Assembly (NCBI GenBank): GCA_964545715.1
Contig: CAZJHX010000039.1
Coordinates: 1-64,000, forward strand
Direction of reading: 5' to 3'
Source of the DNA: CAZJHX01 sp964545715
GTDB taxonomy: Bacteria; Myxococcota_A; UBA9042; GCA-2863065
Length of the DNA: 64,000 nucleotides
Within the stretch, counting starts at the first letter, position 1. Every line of letters begins with the position of its first letter. Under the pieces are notes generated by a model. It saw nothing but the letters and a program-made list of their open reading frames with translations, was not told the DNA's origin and did no database searches. This document shows, piece by piece, positions 56,701-64,000 of the stretch. The position numbers and the translations under genes were made by a program.

Positions 56701-59539
56701 CGACAACGAGCTGTTCGCGGACGACGGCGCGTGCGCGGCTGCGTGTGACGAGTACGCGACCACGGGCCTGCCCGGTGACACCGGCGGCGCCACGGTCCAG
56801 TGCAAGATCTACCACCTGGGCGTGGCGGGCAACGCGGATGCCGGCGGCGGCGACGTGCACTGCTCGCACGGCGGCGTGGACGGCGATGAGGTGTGCGTGG
56901 CGGCGACGGGCGGCAACGGCGACAGCTGCGACTCGCCCTTCATTATCGGCGCCCTGCCCTACTCCAAGACTGCGGACACGACCAGCGCCAGCAGCGAGGT
57001 GCAGAGCGAGTGCAAGAAGCTCTTCAACGGGTCGGCCTCCAACGAGCATGTGTACAAGCTGACGGCCGCTGAGGACGGCGACTACGTCTTTACGCTGGTC
57101 GCGGAGCACGACTCTCTGCTGTACGTGGTGACCGACTGCTCCGGCGCGGGCACCACGTGCCTGGCCGCGGACGACGAGTTCGGCAAGAACCTGACCGAGA
57201 CCGTGACGGTGACGTTGAAGGCCGACGAGGAGGTCTTCGTGGTGGTGGACGGCTACTCGGCCGCGGAGAACCAGGCCGGCGAGTACACGCTGACGGTGGA
57301 GGTGCTGCCGCCGTTCGGCGTTACGTGCGAGTACTACTGCGCGTCGATCACGTCGACGTGTACCGGGGACAACGCCCAATACGCGGACGAGCAGGCGTGT
57401 CTGGACTACTGCAAGGTCGCCGGCGCCTTCCCCGAGGGCACCATCGACGACGTGGACGGCAACAGCCTGGGCTGCCGCGTCTATCACGCGGGTGTGGCCG
57501 GCCAGGTCTCGCCCGAGGTTCACTGCCCGCACGCCGGTCCGTCCGGCGCCGACACCTGCGGCTCTTGGTGCGACAACTACTGCCACCTGGCGCAGCAGAA
57601 CTGCACGGGCGGCAACGAGCTTTACGCCAACGAGGCCGAGTGCCTGTCCGCGTGCGACACATTCGACACGGGCGGTGAGCCCGGCGACACCAGTGGCGGC
57701 ACCGCGCAGTGCAAGATCTATCACCTGGGCGTGGCCGGCTCGGACGGCGACACCAGCGCCGCGATCCACTGTCCGCACGGCGGCGCTGACGGCGGCGGCA
57801 TCTGTGTGGCGGCGCCGGGCGACAGCTGCTCCAACGCCATCGCCATCGAGAGCGTGCCGTTCAACACGGTCGGCGATACCGGCAGCGGCACCCCGCAAGT
57901 GTCCGTCGGCTGCGCCGAGGCCAGCGCCAAGGGTGCGGGCTCCAGCGACCTGGTCTACTCCTTCGCCCCGCCGGCCGAGGGCGAGTACGTGATCACGCTG
58001 AACGCGGACCACGACTCTCTGCTGTACGTGACCACCGACTGCTCAGGCGACGAGGAGAGCTGCGTGGCCACCGACGACGTGCTGGGCGGCGGCAAAACCG
58101 AGACGCTGACGCTGACGCTGAGCGCCGACACCACGTACTACATCGTGGTGGACGGCTGGGCGGACTTCATGGACGTCTCCGGCGCCTTCACGCTGTCCGT
58201 GACCGCGGTGGGCGGCGCCGAGCTGACGTGCGAGTACTACTGCGCGTCGATCATGGCCGCTTGCACCGGGGATGACGCGCAGTACGCCGATGCGGACGCG
58301 TGCAACAGCTACTGCAACAAGTACGGCGCCTTCCCCGAGGGGACGCTGGACGACGTGGACGGCAACACGCTGGGCTGCCGGATCTACCACGCCGGCGTGG
58401 CCGGGACTGTGGCCCCGGACGTGCACTGCGCACACGCCGGTCCGTCCGGCGGCGACATCTGCGGAACGTGGTGTGAGAACTACTGCGACCTGGCGGAGAA
58501 GAACTGCACCGGCGGCGACGCGCTGTTTGCCGACAACGGCTCCTGCATGAGCACGTGCAACGGCTACTCCGACGACGGCGCCCCCGGCGACACGGGCGGT
58601 GACACCGTGCAGTGCCGCATCTATCACCTGGGTGTGGCCGGCAACGGCGACGCGGGCGGCGCAACGACTCACTGCCCGCACGGCGACGCGGACGGCGGCG
58701 GTGTGTGTGTCGACGACACCACGCCCACCCTGGACGTGAGCGGCTGGACGGTGATCCAGAACGGCGGCGAGAAGACCTTCGAGTTCCCGGCCGGCACCGT
58801 CGTGAAGGAGGGGGACTACATCGTGATCGGGCGAAACGCATCGCAGGAGGACTTCACCCTGTACTGGGGCGTGAACTTCTCCGGCGGCGTGCATTACTTC
58901 GACGCCAACAACCAGTTCCCGATAGTCAACGGCGACGAGTCCTTCGATTTGCTGGACGCGACCGACACGCTGGTGGACGGTCCCTCGGCAAACCTGAAGT
59001 CGGGCTTCAAGCTGCAGCGCAAGCAGCCGGTCGGCGCCGCCAGCGACGCCGGCTCATGGGACCAGCAGAGCGCGGCCACCGGCGTGGGTCCGGCGCCAAA
59101 CCCGGGTACCGGCCAGACGCCGGGCGTGGACAACGGCCTCTACCTCAGCGAGCTGAGCGACGCCAACGGGTCGGGCAACTTCATCTACGAGTTTGTCGAG
59201 ATCTACGTCTCGGGCCTCAACGGCGACGTGCCGATCGTCGAGCCGGAGCCCGGCCCGGTCGAGGTCGAGGTAAAGAACTTTGCGTTCAGCCCGGCCGACA
59301 TCACGGTCTCGGTGGGCACGACGGTGACCTGGACGTTTTTGGACGGCTCCAGTCACACCGTGACCAGCACCGACAACAAGACGTCCAACCAGACGACCAA
59401 CGATCCGCTGGACAGCCCGTTCTTGAAGAGCAGCGACGCGCCCGACAACACGTACAGCTACACCTTCACCGAGGCAGGCCTGTTCACGTATCGGTGCATC
59501 CCGCACGCCAGCATGAAGGGCAGCGTCAACGTCGAGTAG
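53732..59539 (+). CDS. Giant (1935-residue) paralogue: Cys/His double modules, PPC-like, lamin-tail-like and cupredoxin domains
   Basis: Start ATG 53732, lipidated Cys18 after Leu-Ile-Leu-Gly, acidic linker to residue 84. Six double modules (12 half-modules) of the same Cys/His family as in the preceding protein, with four PPC-like beta domains between them and one small CGDDGCGGTCGTC unit, in nearly the same order as the first protein. After the sixth module a lamin-tail-type domain lies at about residues 1665-1835 (IVIGRNA, FDLLDATDTLVDGPS, YLSELSDANG...YEFVEIY). The last 90 residues are a cupredoxin with Cu ligands His in SSHTV, Cys and His in CIPHASMKG and Met. It follows its paralogue with 131 bases between, and TTGACT (about 53657) suggests its own promoter. 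Confidence 0.85.
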   Translation: MRRIFLCLPLAAALILGCPGETTTTGDSTTDTTDTDTTDTGGEDAGPTGTDDDATTSTTGDDDATTTTDDTTDTGDVPDPVEPTCAEYCQVIMESCTGDNAQYASEAECTTVCKDIAQWDVGELEDTDVNTVGCRLYHAGVAATEEPEVHCWHAGPTGGDFCGTWCDNYCHLSELICTGPEAETHPTAEQCQEACLDFRSDGEINDTGGNSVQCRLYHLSVAGTNPPSSAELHCPHAGIDGDGTCVDEPKPDPNCEDYCQLIQVACTGDNAQYADEAACIAYCKVAGQLPIGTADDIKGNTLGCRQYHAGVAVQQQPEIHCDHAGPSGGDVCGSWCDNYCHLSGVNCSGDDAIFADDAECAAACGDYAADGLTGNVDGDTVQCRIYHLGVAGSDKDNGTPAIHCPHGGVDGGEVCVDEEPPPDPTCEAYCAAVTANCTDGNAQYGSETQCNNYCETWGKLPLGEGTDTSGNTVGCRIYHAGVAGGGEAEAAIHCAHAGPSGGDVCGTYCENYCHLSATNCTEDNALYEDDDGCATACADFAAGPDPLATDGDSVQCRIYHLGVAGSDPPDSAGTHCPHGAIDGGDVCVGPVAETCEPVGALSCGDTINGASNETGTQLMSSYQCQVFESDDYGPGLEVAYTFTTETDQLVTVSDTSSAMDVIVLKDEGFGCVSTGTSCLDSGTTSASFAAKAGVEYFIVLDAYDGDTDTFDITVDCCAPTCEGKTCGDDGCGGTCGTCAETELCTDAGVCEAIPEPEADTCDAANAVGALPFSAEATTEYNSDNYGYSTGACPGEEGGWGDSAPDQAWSFTPDEGGLYSVALESNFDSNLYVVTDCADVDGSCVAGFEEVGPNESLTTYLSAGTTYYIIVDGWGFDEGGAYTLNVDLVTPGATPQCQYYCDLIQAACTGANAQYDSVDSCVSYCTTYGALPLGANEDVDGNTVGCRTYHAGVAATVAPDVHCAHAGPSGGDLCGTWCENYCHLSAQNCTGDNELFADDGACAAACDEYATTGLPGDTGGATVQCKIYHLGVAGNADAGGGDVHCSHGGVDGDEVCVAATGGNGDSCDSPFIIGALPYSKTADTTSASSEVQSECKKLFNGSASNEHVYKLTAAEDGDYVFTLVAEHDSLLYVVTDCSGAGTTCLAADDEFGKNLTETVTVTLKADEEVFVVVDGYSAAENQAGEYTLTVEVLPPFGVTCEYYCASITSTCTGDNAQYADEQACLDYCKVAGAFPEGTIDDVDGNSLGCRVYHAGVAGQVSPEVHCPHAGPSGADTCGSWCDNYCHLAQQNCTGGNELYANEAECLSACDTFDTGGEPGDTSGGTAQCKIYHLGVAGSDGDTSAAIHCPHGGADGGGICVAAPGDSCSNAIAIESVPFNTVGDTGSGTPQVSVGCAEASAKGAGSSDLVYSFAPPAEGEYVITLNADHDSLLYVTTDCSGDEESCVATDDVLGGGKTETLTLTLSADTTYYIVVDGWADFMDVSGAFTLSVTAVGGAELTCEYYCASIMAACTGDDAQYADADACNSYCNKYGAFPEGTLDDVDGNTLGCRIYHAGVAGTVAPDVHCAHAGPSGGDICGTWCENYCDLAEKNCTGGDALFADNGSCMSTCNGYSDDGAPGDTGGDTVQCRIYHLGVAGNGDAGGATTHCPHGDADGGGVCVDDTTPTLDVSGWTVIQNGGEKTFEFPAGTVVKEGDYIVIGRNASQEDFTLYWGVNFSGGVHYFDANNQFPIVNGDESFDLLDATDTLVDGPSANLKSGFKLQRKQPVGAASDAGSWDQQSAATGVGPAPNPGTGQTPGVDNGLYLSELSDANGSGNFIYEFVEIYVSGLNGDVPIVEPEPGPVEVEVKNFAFSPADITVSVGTTVTWTFLDGSSHTVTSTDNKTSNQTTNDPLDSPFLKSSDAPDNTYSYTFTEAGLFTYRCIPHASMKGSVNVE
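53984..58708 (+). repeat. Six tandem Cys/His double modules in the second giant lipoprotein
   Basis: Modules begin with CAEYC (53984), CEDYC, CEAYC, CQYYC, CEYYC and CEYYC and end with the GxVC of the sixth at 58706-58708. Cys spacing is the same as in the neighbouring gene, and the first three are contiguous there as well, so the pair arose by gene duplication after the array had formed. Confidence 0.85.
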
Positions 59540-59542
59540 GCG

Positions 59543-60639
59543 TTGGCTGTCTAGGACGCCATCGTCATCGGCACGGGCGGCGCAGGAAGCGCGGCCCTGA
59601 CCACCTCGCGCGACGCGGCCTGCGCACGCTGGGCCTGGATAGATTCCAGCCGGGCCACGCCCGCGGCAGCTCGCATGGCGACACCCGCGTCATTCGCCAG
59701 TGCTACTTCGAGCACCCGGACTACATCCCGCTACTGCTGCGCGCCTACGAGCTGTGGGCGGACCTGGAGCAGCGGACCGCCCGGCGGCTGTATCAACGCA
59801 CCGGCGTCCTGGAGATCGGCCCAACCGACGGCATGGTGCTCCCGGGCGTGATGGCGGCGGCGGCCCGGCACAACCTGTCCATCGACTCGTTGGAGCCGGC
59901 GAATATACGCCGCCGCTTCCCGGGGTTTGACGTACCGGAAGGCATGGCGGGCGTCTTCGAGCACGACGCCGGCATTCTGTATGTGGAGGACTGCGTGCTG
60001 GCTCACACGCGGGCGGCGCAGGCTGCCGGCGCTCAGTTGGAGATCGGGCCGGCCGTACTCGGCTTCGAGCGCACGTCGAGCGGCTTTCGGGTCGCGACCG
60101 AGTCGACGACGCACGAGTGCACGCAGCTGGTCGTGACCCCGGGCGCGTGGGCCGCTGATCTGCTGGGCATGCTGGGTCTGCGGCTGGAGGTCAGGCGCAA
60201 GGTGCTGCTGTGGTACGGCGCTGAGCGGTACGAGACGTCGCCGGTCTACCTGTACGAGCTGCCAAGCGGCATCTTCTACGGCTTTCCACAGGTTGACGGC
60301 GCCGTGAAAGTGGCGGAACACTCGGGCGGTGGACCGGCGGGCGATCCGCTGAATCTCGACCGCGAGCTGCATCGGGCCGATGTCGACCCTGTCGAGCGTT
60401 TTCTGTCCGACCACCTGCCGGGCGCGGACGCCACGGACCGTCAACGTCATGCGGTCTGCATGTACACGATGACCCCGGACGACCACTTCGTCATCGACCA
60501 CGACGACGGCCTGGCCTACGCCTGCGGTCTGAGCGGCCACGGCTTCAAGTTTGCGTCGGTCCTGGGAGAGATCCTGGCCGATCTGGCGACGACCGGCGCC
60601 ACGTCGCTGCCGATCGGGATGTTCTCCAGCGCTCGCTGA
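59543..60639 (+). pseudogene. Broken sarcosine/N-methyl-L-tryptophan oxidase-type flavoprotein gene
   Basis: The reading TTG-GCT-GTC-TAG-GAC-GCC from 59543 would encode a normal N-terminus (M-A-V-Y-D-A-I-V-I-G-T-G-G-A-G-S-A-A-L) if the TAG at 59552 were TAC. The FAD motif GTGGAGS is in this frame. After CTG 59597-59599 the frame shifts: HLARRGLRTLGLDRF and HARGSSHGDTRVIRQ continue from 59602 in another frame, as if one T before A59600 were lost. The rest is intact to the TGA at 60639 and includes the flavin-attachment Cys region CMYTMTPDDHFVID and GLSGHGFKFASVLGE. Length fits the family (about 365 codons). Two lesions argue for a pseudogene; assembly error is the alternative. It starts 3 bases after the giant lipoprotein stop. 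Confidence 0.85.
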
Positions 60640-60649
60640 CCGGCGGTGC

Positions 60650-60655
60650 TAGTCT
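60650..60655 (+). promoter_or_regulatory. -10-like TAGTCT before the lectin-like lipoprotein gene
   Basis: TAGTCT ends six bases before ATG 60662 with no Shine-Dalgarno, fitting the leaderless pattern. Confidence 0.35.
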
Positions 60656-60661
60656 CGCCCC

Positions 60662-61984
60662 ATGTTGGAGCGAAAGACGCTGACTTTCCTGTTCACACTG
60701 CCGATCCTGGCCTGCTCGACAAGCTCGAGCGACCCCGCGCCCACAGGCCCGGAGCCCAGCGACGACGTCGTTCAGGCCGACATCGCCGAGCCCGAGGATG
60801 TCGCCGACATTGTGGGGCCGGGCCCGGCCGACACCCCTGAGCCGGACGCGGGACCACCCGACGCGGATCCGGTCGATGCGGGACCCCAGGACACCGGACC
60901 CGAAGATGCTGGCCCGGAAGACACCGGCCCGGAAGACACAGGACCCGAAGACACCGGGCCTGAAGACACCGGCCCCGAAGACACCGGACCTGTGGGACCG
61001 ACGTGTGCCGCCTACGTCGAGATCACCGCCCCGGCAGCGGACACGTTCCACCTGACTTCGGCCGGGGTCACCCTTGAGGCCACGGTCACCAGCGATGCGG
61101 CGCTGGACACACTGAAGGTGCAGTGGTCAACAGCCGCTGGAGTGACACTGGGCGTGTCCGACGTTCAGGCCGACGGCACGACGTCTTTCGCCAGCGGCGC
61201 GTTGGGCCCTGACGACCAGAAGGTGGTGGCCGCTGTGCACAACGCGGACGGCGCCTGCGAGGGCGTGCCGGCCGAGCACACGCTGCTGTTGTGCAACGCG
61301 CACGTGGTCGAAAACTTCGACGCGGCGCTGGATCCGGCCATCTGGCAGGTCAACGGCAGCGGGTCCTGGGACTCGGGCGGCTGGCTGGAGCTGACCGGCA
61401 CGGTCAAGGGTCAGCTGGGGCAGATCGTCAACGTGGTGGAGTACGTGGCCAAGGGACACGCTCAGATGCGCGTCGATCTGGCGACGGGCGGCGGCTCGGA
61501 CCCGGGCGCTGACGGGTTCGCCATGACCATCTTCGAGACCGACACGGTCGCTGAGCTGGAGTCGGTTATCGCGACCGCGATCAGCGGCGGGGGGCTGGGG
61601 TACGGGGTCTCGGGTACGTACGGACCGTGGACTGGGAAGGCGCTGACCGTGGAGATCGACACCTGGTACAACAAGTTCAACGGCACCACCGAGAAGCACA
61701 CCGACCCGACCGAAGAGGACCATCTGGAGCTCACCCTGGACGGCGACCCCGGCAAGTCGCTGGCGTGGACGGCCGTGAGCGACGTCGAGGACCTGCAGTG
61801 GCGCACCGTCGAGATTCGGGTGCTGCCGGGCAAGGTCCAGGTGCGCATCGACGGCGTGCTCAGCATCGATCAGGTCATCGACCTGGACTTCCGCGGCGGC
61901 TACATCGTGTTCTCGGGCAGCACCGGGTACTACACAAACTTCCACCGGGTGGACAACCTCGACATCCTTCACGACTGCAAGTAG
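60662..61984 (+). CDS. Lectin-like lipoprotein with GPEDT spacer
   Basis: 440 residues. Lipobox Ile-Leu-Ala-Cys at Cys18, then an acidic, Pro-rich spacer that includes seven GPEDT-type repeats. Residues 120-210 look like an Ig-like domain (VEITAPAADTFHLTSAGVTLEATV), and residues 215-440 an L-type lectin-like or concanavalin A-like sandwich (DPAIWQVNGSGSW, GADGFAMTIFE, LTVEIDTWYNKFNG, RTVEIRVLPGKVQVRIDG). Calcium and sugar binding at the cell surface are plausible. A paralogous lectin-like domain is found in the gene at 31252. It ends nine bases before the next gene. Confidence 0.75.
   Translation: MLERKTLTFLFTLPILACSTSSSDPAPTGPEPSDDVVQADIAEPEDVADIVGPGPADTPEPDAGPPDADPVDAGPQDTGPEDAGPEDTGPEDTGPEDTGPEDTGPEDTGPVGPTCAAYVEITAPAADTFHLTSAGVTLEATVTSDAALDTLKVQWSTAAGVTLGVSDVQADGTTSFASGALGPDDQKVVAAVHNADGACEGVPAEHTLLLCNAHVVENFDAALDPAIWQVNGSGSWDSGGWLELTGTVKGQLGQIVNVVEYVAKGHAQMRVDLATGGGSDPGADGFAMTIFETDTVAELESVIATAISGGGLGYGVSGTYGPWTGKALTVEIDTWYNKFNGTTEKHTDPTEEDHLELTLDGDPGKSLAWTAVSDVEDLQWRTVEIRVLPGKVQVRIDGVLSIDQVIDLDFRGGYIVFSGSTGYYTNFHRVDNLDILHDCK
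60881..60985 (+). repeat. Seven 15-base repeats encoding GP(E/Q)D(T/A)
   Basis: Seven tandem 15-base units with third-position variation encode the acidic spacer of the lectin-like lipoprotein. In-frame unit length permits expansion and contraction. Confidence 0.85.
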
Positions 61985-61993
61985 GACGGCGCC

Positions 61994-62995
61994 ATGAAGA
62001 CCGTATTGACATTGTTGACGTTGATGTGGACCGCGCCCGCGTTAGGCGCCTCGCTGTTCGCTGCGCTGCCCGACAACGGCTGCGCGCTGGCCTCCAAGGA
62101 CGGCAATGCGGTCGTCTGCACCGCGCTGATCGACCAGACCTGGGAGGTTACGGCGCGCAAGCGGGTCTGGCAGCGTGGGTGGCACCACACCACGGATCTG
62201 CTGCTCCGACACAAACGGCCGGGCAAGCCGACCGCGGCGGAGATCGCTCGGGTCGAGGGCGCGCTGGCCAAGCTCGGCGTGGGGACCAAACACGTTGAGA
62301 TGCTGCGTGGCAAAAAGACGTGGCACGCGCCGTTCGGCCGCCGGCTGGAGCTCCGAGGGGAAGAGCTGACGTTTGTAACCGAGTCGAAGGACGGCACCAT
62401 CGAGCGAGGCAGGTTGGTGCGAACGCAGGCGATGACGGTTGGAGCGGTCGCCTATGTTAAGGGCGGCCAGCGCTTCGTTGTGGCGCTGCGGCTCAAGGGC
62501 TTTGTGAAGTTCGTGGACGTCACTGCGCCGCCCCGGGTCGCGATGGCCGGCATGGGCAGCACCTTCGAGCAGGGCAAGGGCGGCATGGGGTTCAAGGGCG
62601 GCGGCTTTGGCAGAATCCACGGAGTGGGCACGATCAAAACAACCCGCTCCAAGCAGAAGCGGATTCCCGGCCGCATCAAGCTGGGCCAATACACGGTGGA
62701 CGGCACGTGTGAGAAGTCCGACTTTCGCAAGGTGTTTCGGCGCCGCGCCAACTCGCTGCGTGCGTGCTACGAGCAGCGGCTCCAAAAAGACCCCAAGCTG
62801 GAGGGCACGGTCACGGTGGCGCTGACCATCGTCGAGAACGGCCGGACAACCGATGTCCGAGCGGAGAAAGCCACGCTGAAGAACAAAGGGGTCGTCGCCT
62901 GCTTCCTCCGCGTGACGCGGCGCATGGCGTTTCCCAAGCCCCAAAAGGGCACGTGTTCGGCCACCCAAACGGTCGCGCTGACCCCCGCGAAGTAG
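61994..62995 (+). CDS. Exported protein with AgmX/PglI C-terminal domain
   Basis: 333 residues. Signal peptide ending near Ala-Leu-Gly-Ala. A N-terminal half of unknown fold is followed by a Gly/Lys/Met-rich stretch (FEQGKGGMGFKGGGFG) and then the AgmX/PglI C-terminal domain: SLRACYEQRLQKDPKLEG, VTVALTIVENGRTTDV, then VACFLRVTRRMAFPKPQKGTC. The C-terminal domain matches that of the membrane protein at 16332, which has the helices this one lacks, so they may be alternative partners of the same type of machinery. It lies ten bases behind the lectin-like gene and is probably co-transcribed. Confidence 0.78.
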   Translation: MKTVLTLLTLMWTAPALGASLFAALPDNGCALASKDGNAVVCTALIDQTWEVTARKRVWQRGWHHTTDLLLRHKRPGKPTAAEIARVEGALAKLGVGTKHVEMLRGKKTWHAPFGRRLELRGEELTFVTESKDGTIERGRLVRTQAMTVGAVAYVKGGQRFVVALRLKGFVKFVDVTAPPRVAMAGMGSTFEQGKGGMGFKGGGFGRIHGVGTIKTTRSKQKRIPGRIKLGQYTVDGTCEKSDFRKVFRRRANSLRACYEQRLQKDPKLEGTVTVALTIVENGRTTDVRAEKATLKNKGVVACFLRVTRRMAFPKPQKGTCSATQTVALTPAK

Positions 62996-63067
62996 CCAAT
63001 GCCGGTTTAGGGGTGTTCAAAGACCGATTCCCGACTACACTCCGACCCGCTAAAGGGAGGGTAATCC

Positions 63068-64000
63068 ATGGCAGGCAAACAGATTCTGGACTTTGTGTAC
63101 GAGCGTGAAGCGGCGCAGCCGAACAAGCGCTACATGATTCAGCCGTACGATGGCGGCAAGACCACCGAGTACACCTGGGGCGAGACACTTCAGCAGGCTC
63201 GCAAGTTCGCGACCTGGCTTCAGGGCCAGGGGCTGCAGCCCGGTGACAAGATCGCCATGGTCAGCAAGAACTGCGCGCATTTCATCATCAGCGAGCTGGC
63301 GATCTGGATGGCCGGGTACGTCACCGTTGCGGTCTACCCCACCGTCAACGAGAAGACGCTGAGCTACATCCTGGGCGACAGCGACGCCAAGCTGCTCATC
63401 GTCGGCAAGCTGGACACCTGGGACGAGATGAAGGGTGGCGCGCCGGCCGATCTGCCCAAAGTGGCGCTGCCGCTGGCACCCAAGACCGACATTCAAAGCT
63501 TTGACGATGTGATCGCCGATCAGGAGCCGCTGGCGGGCAACCCCGCGCGTGACCCGTCAGAGCTGGCCATCCTGCTCTACACGTCCGGCTCCACCGGCGA
63601 TCCCAAGGGCGTCATGCACAGCTTCGGCGCCATGTCGGACGCGGCCCGCGGCATCGTCACCGGGCTGAAGATCACGCCGGACGACCGCGGCCTGTCGTAT
63701 CTGCCGCTGGCGCACGTGTTCGAGCGCGCCTACGTCGAGTGCGCGTCGCTGGTCGCCGGGCACACGATCTTCTTCGCGGAGGCGCTGACCACGTTCGTCA
63801 AGGACCTGCAGCGCGCCGAGCCCACGCTGTTCATCTCGGTGCCGCGGCTGTGGCTGAAGTTTCAGCAGGGCGTCTTTCAGAAGATGCCGCCCAAGAAGCT
63901 GGCCTTCCTGCTCAAGATCCCGATCCTGGGGGGCATCGTCTCGAAGAAAGTGCTCACCGGACTGGGCCTGCAGCACGTGCGCCTGGCCGGGTCGGGGTCG
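63068..64000 (+). CDS. Long-chain acyl-CoA synthetase/AMP-forming ligase (3' truncated by window)
   Basis: 311 codons are seen and the frame is open at the window edge. The start ATG 63068 has AGGGAGG seven bases upstream, and TACACT at 63036 may be its -10. Family motifs are clear: the AMP-binding P-loop LLYTSGSTGDPKGVMHS at about residue 173, and YLPLAHVFERAY followed by ISVPRLWLKF, typical of long-chain fatty acyl-CoA synthetases (FadD15/FACL type). The enzyme makes acyl-CoA from fatty acid, ATP and CoA in two steps. The C-terminal subdomain lies beyond the window. Confidence 0.92.
   Translation, partial: MAGKQILDFVYEREAAQPNKRYMIQPYDGGKTTEYTWGETLQQARKFATWLQGQGLQPGDKIAMVSKNCAHFIISELAIWMAGYVTVAVYPTVNEKTLSYILGDSDAKLLIVGKLDTWDEMKGGAPADLPKVALPLAPKTDIQSFDDVIADQEPLAGNPARDPSELAILLYTSGSTGDPKGVMHSFGAMSDAARGIVTGLKITPDDRGLSYLPLAHVFERAYVECASLVAGHTIFFAEALTTFVKDLQRAEPTLFISVPRLWLKFQQGVFQKMPPKKLAFLLKIPILGGIVSKKVLTGLGLQHVRLAGSGS

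Noticed and set aside
44868..58012. Very long open frames (up to about 1200 codons) on the minus strand opposite the giant lipoproteins, plus others opposite the kinase and macroglobulin genes
   Set aside because: They mirror the GC-rich codon pattern of the + genes, are rich in Arg, Val, Ala and His, lack signal peptides and domains, and stop codons are rare in those frames purely because of composition.
45126..58708. Multiheme cytochrome interpretation of the Cys/His-rich modules
   Set aside because: No CxxCH or related heme-attachment motif occurs; His lies before Cys (HC) or apart from CxxC pairs, so covalent heme c is not supported.
58612..59601. Fusion of a + frame under the second giant lipoprotein to the oxidase-like sequence
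   Set aside because: The upstream part is an out-of-frame shadow of the lipoprotein gene; the oxidase homology starts in another frame at 59543 and is broken, so the long open frame is accidental.

Overview
The window reads as chromosome of a high-GC (roughly 65 percent), predatory- or myxobacterium-like member of the Myxococcota/Bradymonadota group. The evidence is the mix of families: two proteins with the AgmX/PglI C-terminal domain, several secreted proteins ending in a MYXO-CTERM-like tail (Cys, hydrophobic helix, Arg cluster), a one-component Ser/Thr kinase, MopE-like CDGxDNDCDG repeats, a steroid 5-alpha-reductase homologue, sigma-54-type promoters and about thirteen lipoproteins in 64 kb. 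I see no tRNA, rRNA, CRISPR array, insertion sequence or prophage. Genes are packed tightly and no gene-free stretch exceeds about 215 bases.

Layout. 1-12.5 kb: the tail of a secreted protein, an alpha-2-macroglobulin lipoprotein (-), a receptor-like kinase with RHS-like repeats and a PDZ domain (+), a secreted beta-helix protein (+) and a golvesin-like Cys-rich protein (-) whose 3' ends overlap. 12.5-18 kb: a divergent sigma-54-type promoter pair feeding that golvesin-like gene and a four-gene run (propeller-like lipoprotein, copper type II monooxygenase-like lipoprotein, small membrane protein, DgoK-like kinase), then an AgmX/PglI-domain protein (-). 18.1-21.9 kb: cytochrome bd oxidase cydAB translationally coupled to a secreted von Willebrand/MopE-like protein. 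22-33.8 kb: a TPR protein and a degenerate receiver protein, each behind a sigma-54-type promoter; a 1300-residue MopE-like lipoprotein; an SDR oxidoreductase; a tandem-FKBP lipoprotein; several Cys-rich or lectin-like surface proteins. 33.8-42.9 kb: a histidine kinase/response regulator pair followed by DUF3108 and LPP20-like envelope proteins and aat; two CBS-pair proteins; a FIST sensor domain protein with a thioredoxin-like protein and a membrane metallopeptidase; a TraB family protein. 43-44.7 kb: steroid 5-alpha-reductase and 3-beta-HSD-like genes.

44.9-59.5 kb holds the most unusual content: two paralogous giant lipoproteins (2909 and 1935 residues) built from 28 copies of an approximately 75-80-residue half-module with eight Cys and three His, interspersed with PPC-like beta domains, each carrying one cupredoxin (type 1 copper) domain. 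I could not assign the Cys/His module to a family I know. Directly behind is a broken sarcosine/N-methyltryptophan oxidase-type gene (nonsense codon plus one-base deletion), then a lectin-like lipoprotein, a second AgmX/PglI protein and the start of an acyl-CoA synthetase.

Regulation. Four sites match the sigma-54 GG-N10-GC promoter signature, three of them with a palindrome at a distance suited to an enhancer-binding protein. Separately, at least eight genes have a TAnnnT hexamer only 6-8 bases before the start codon and no Shine-Dalgarno, which suggests leaderless transcripts. All promoter and family calls are from reading the sequence, without database searches.
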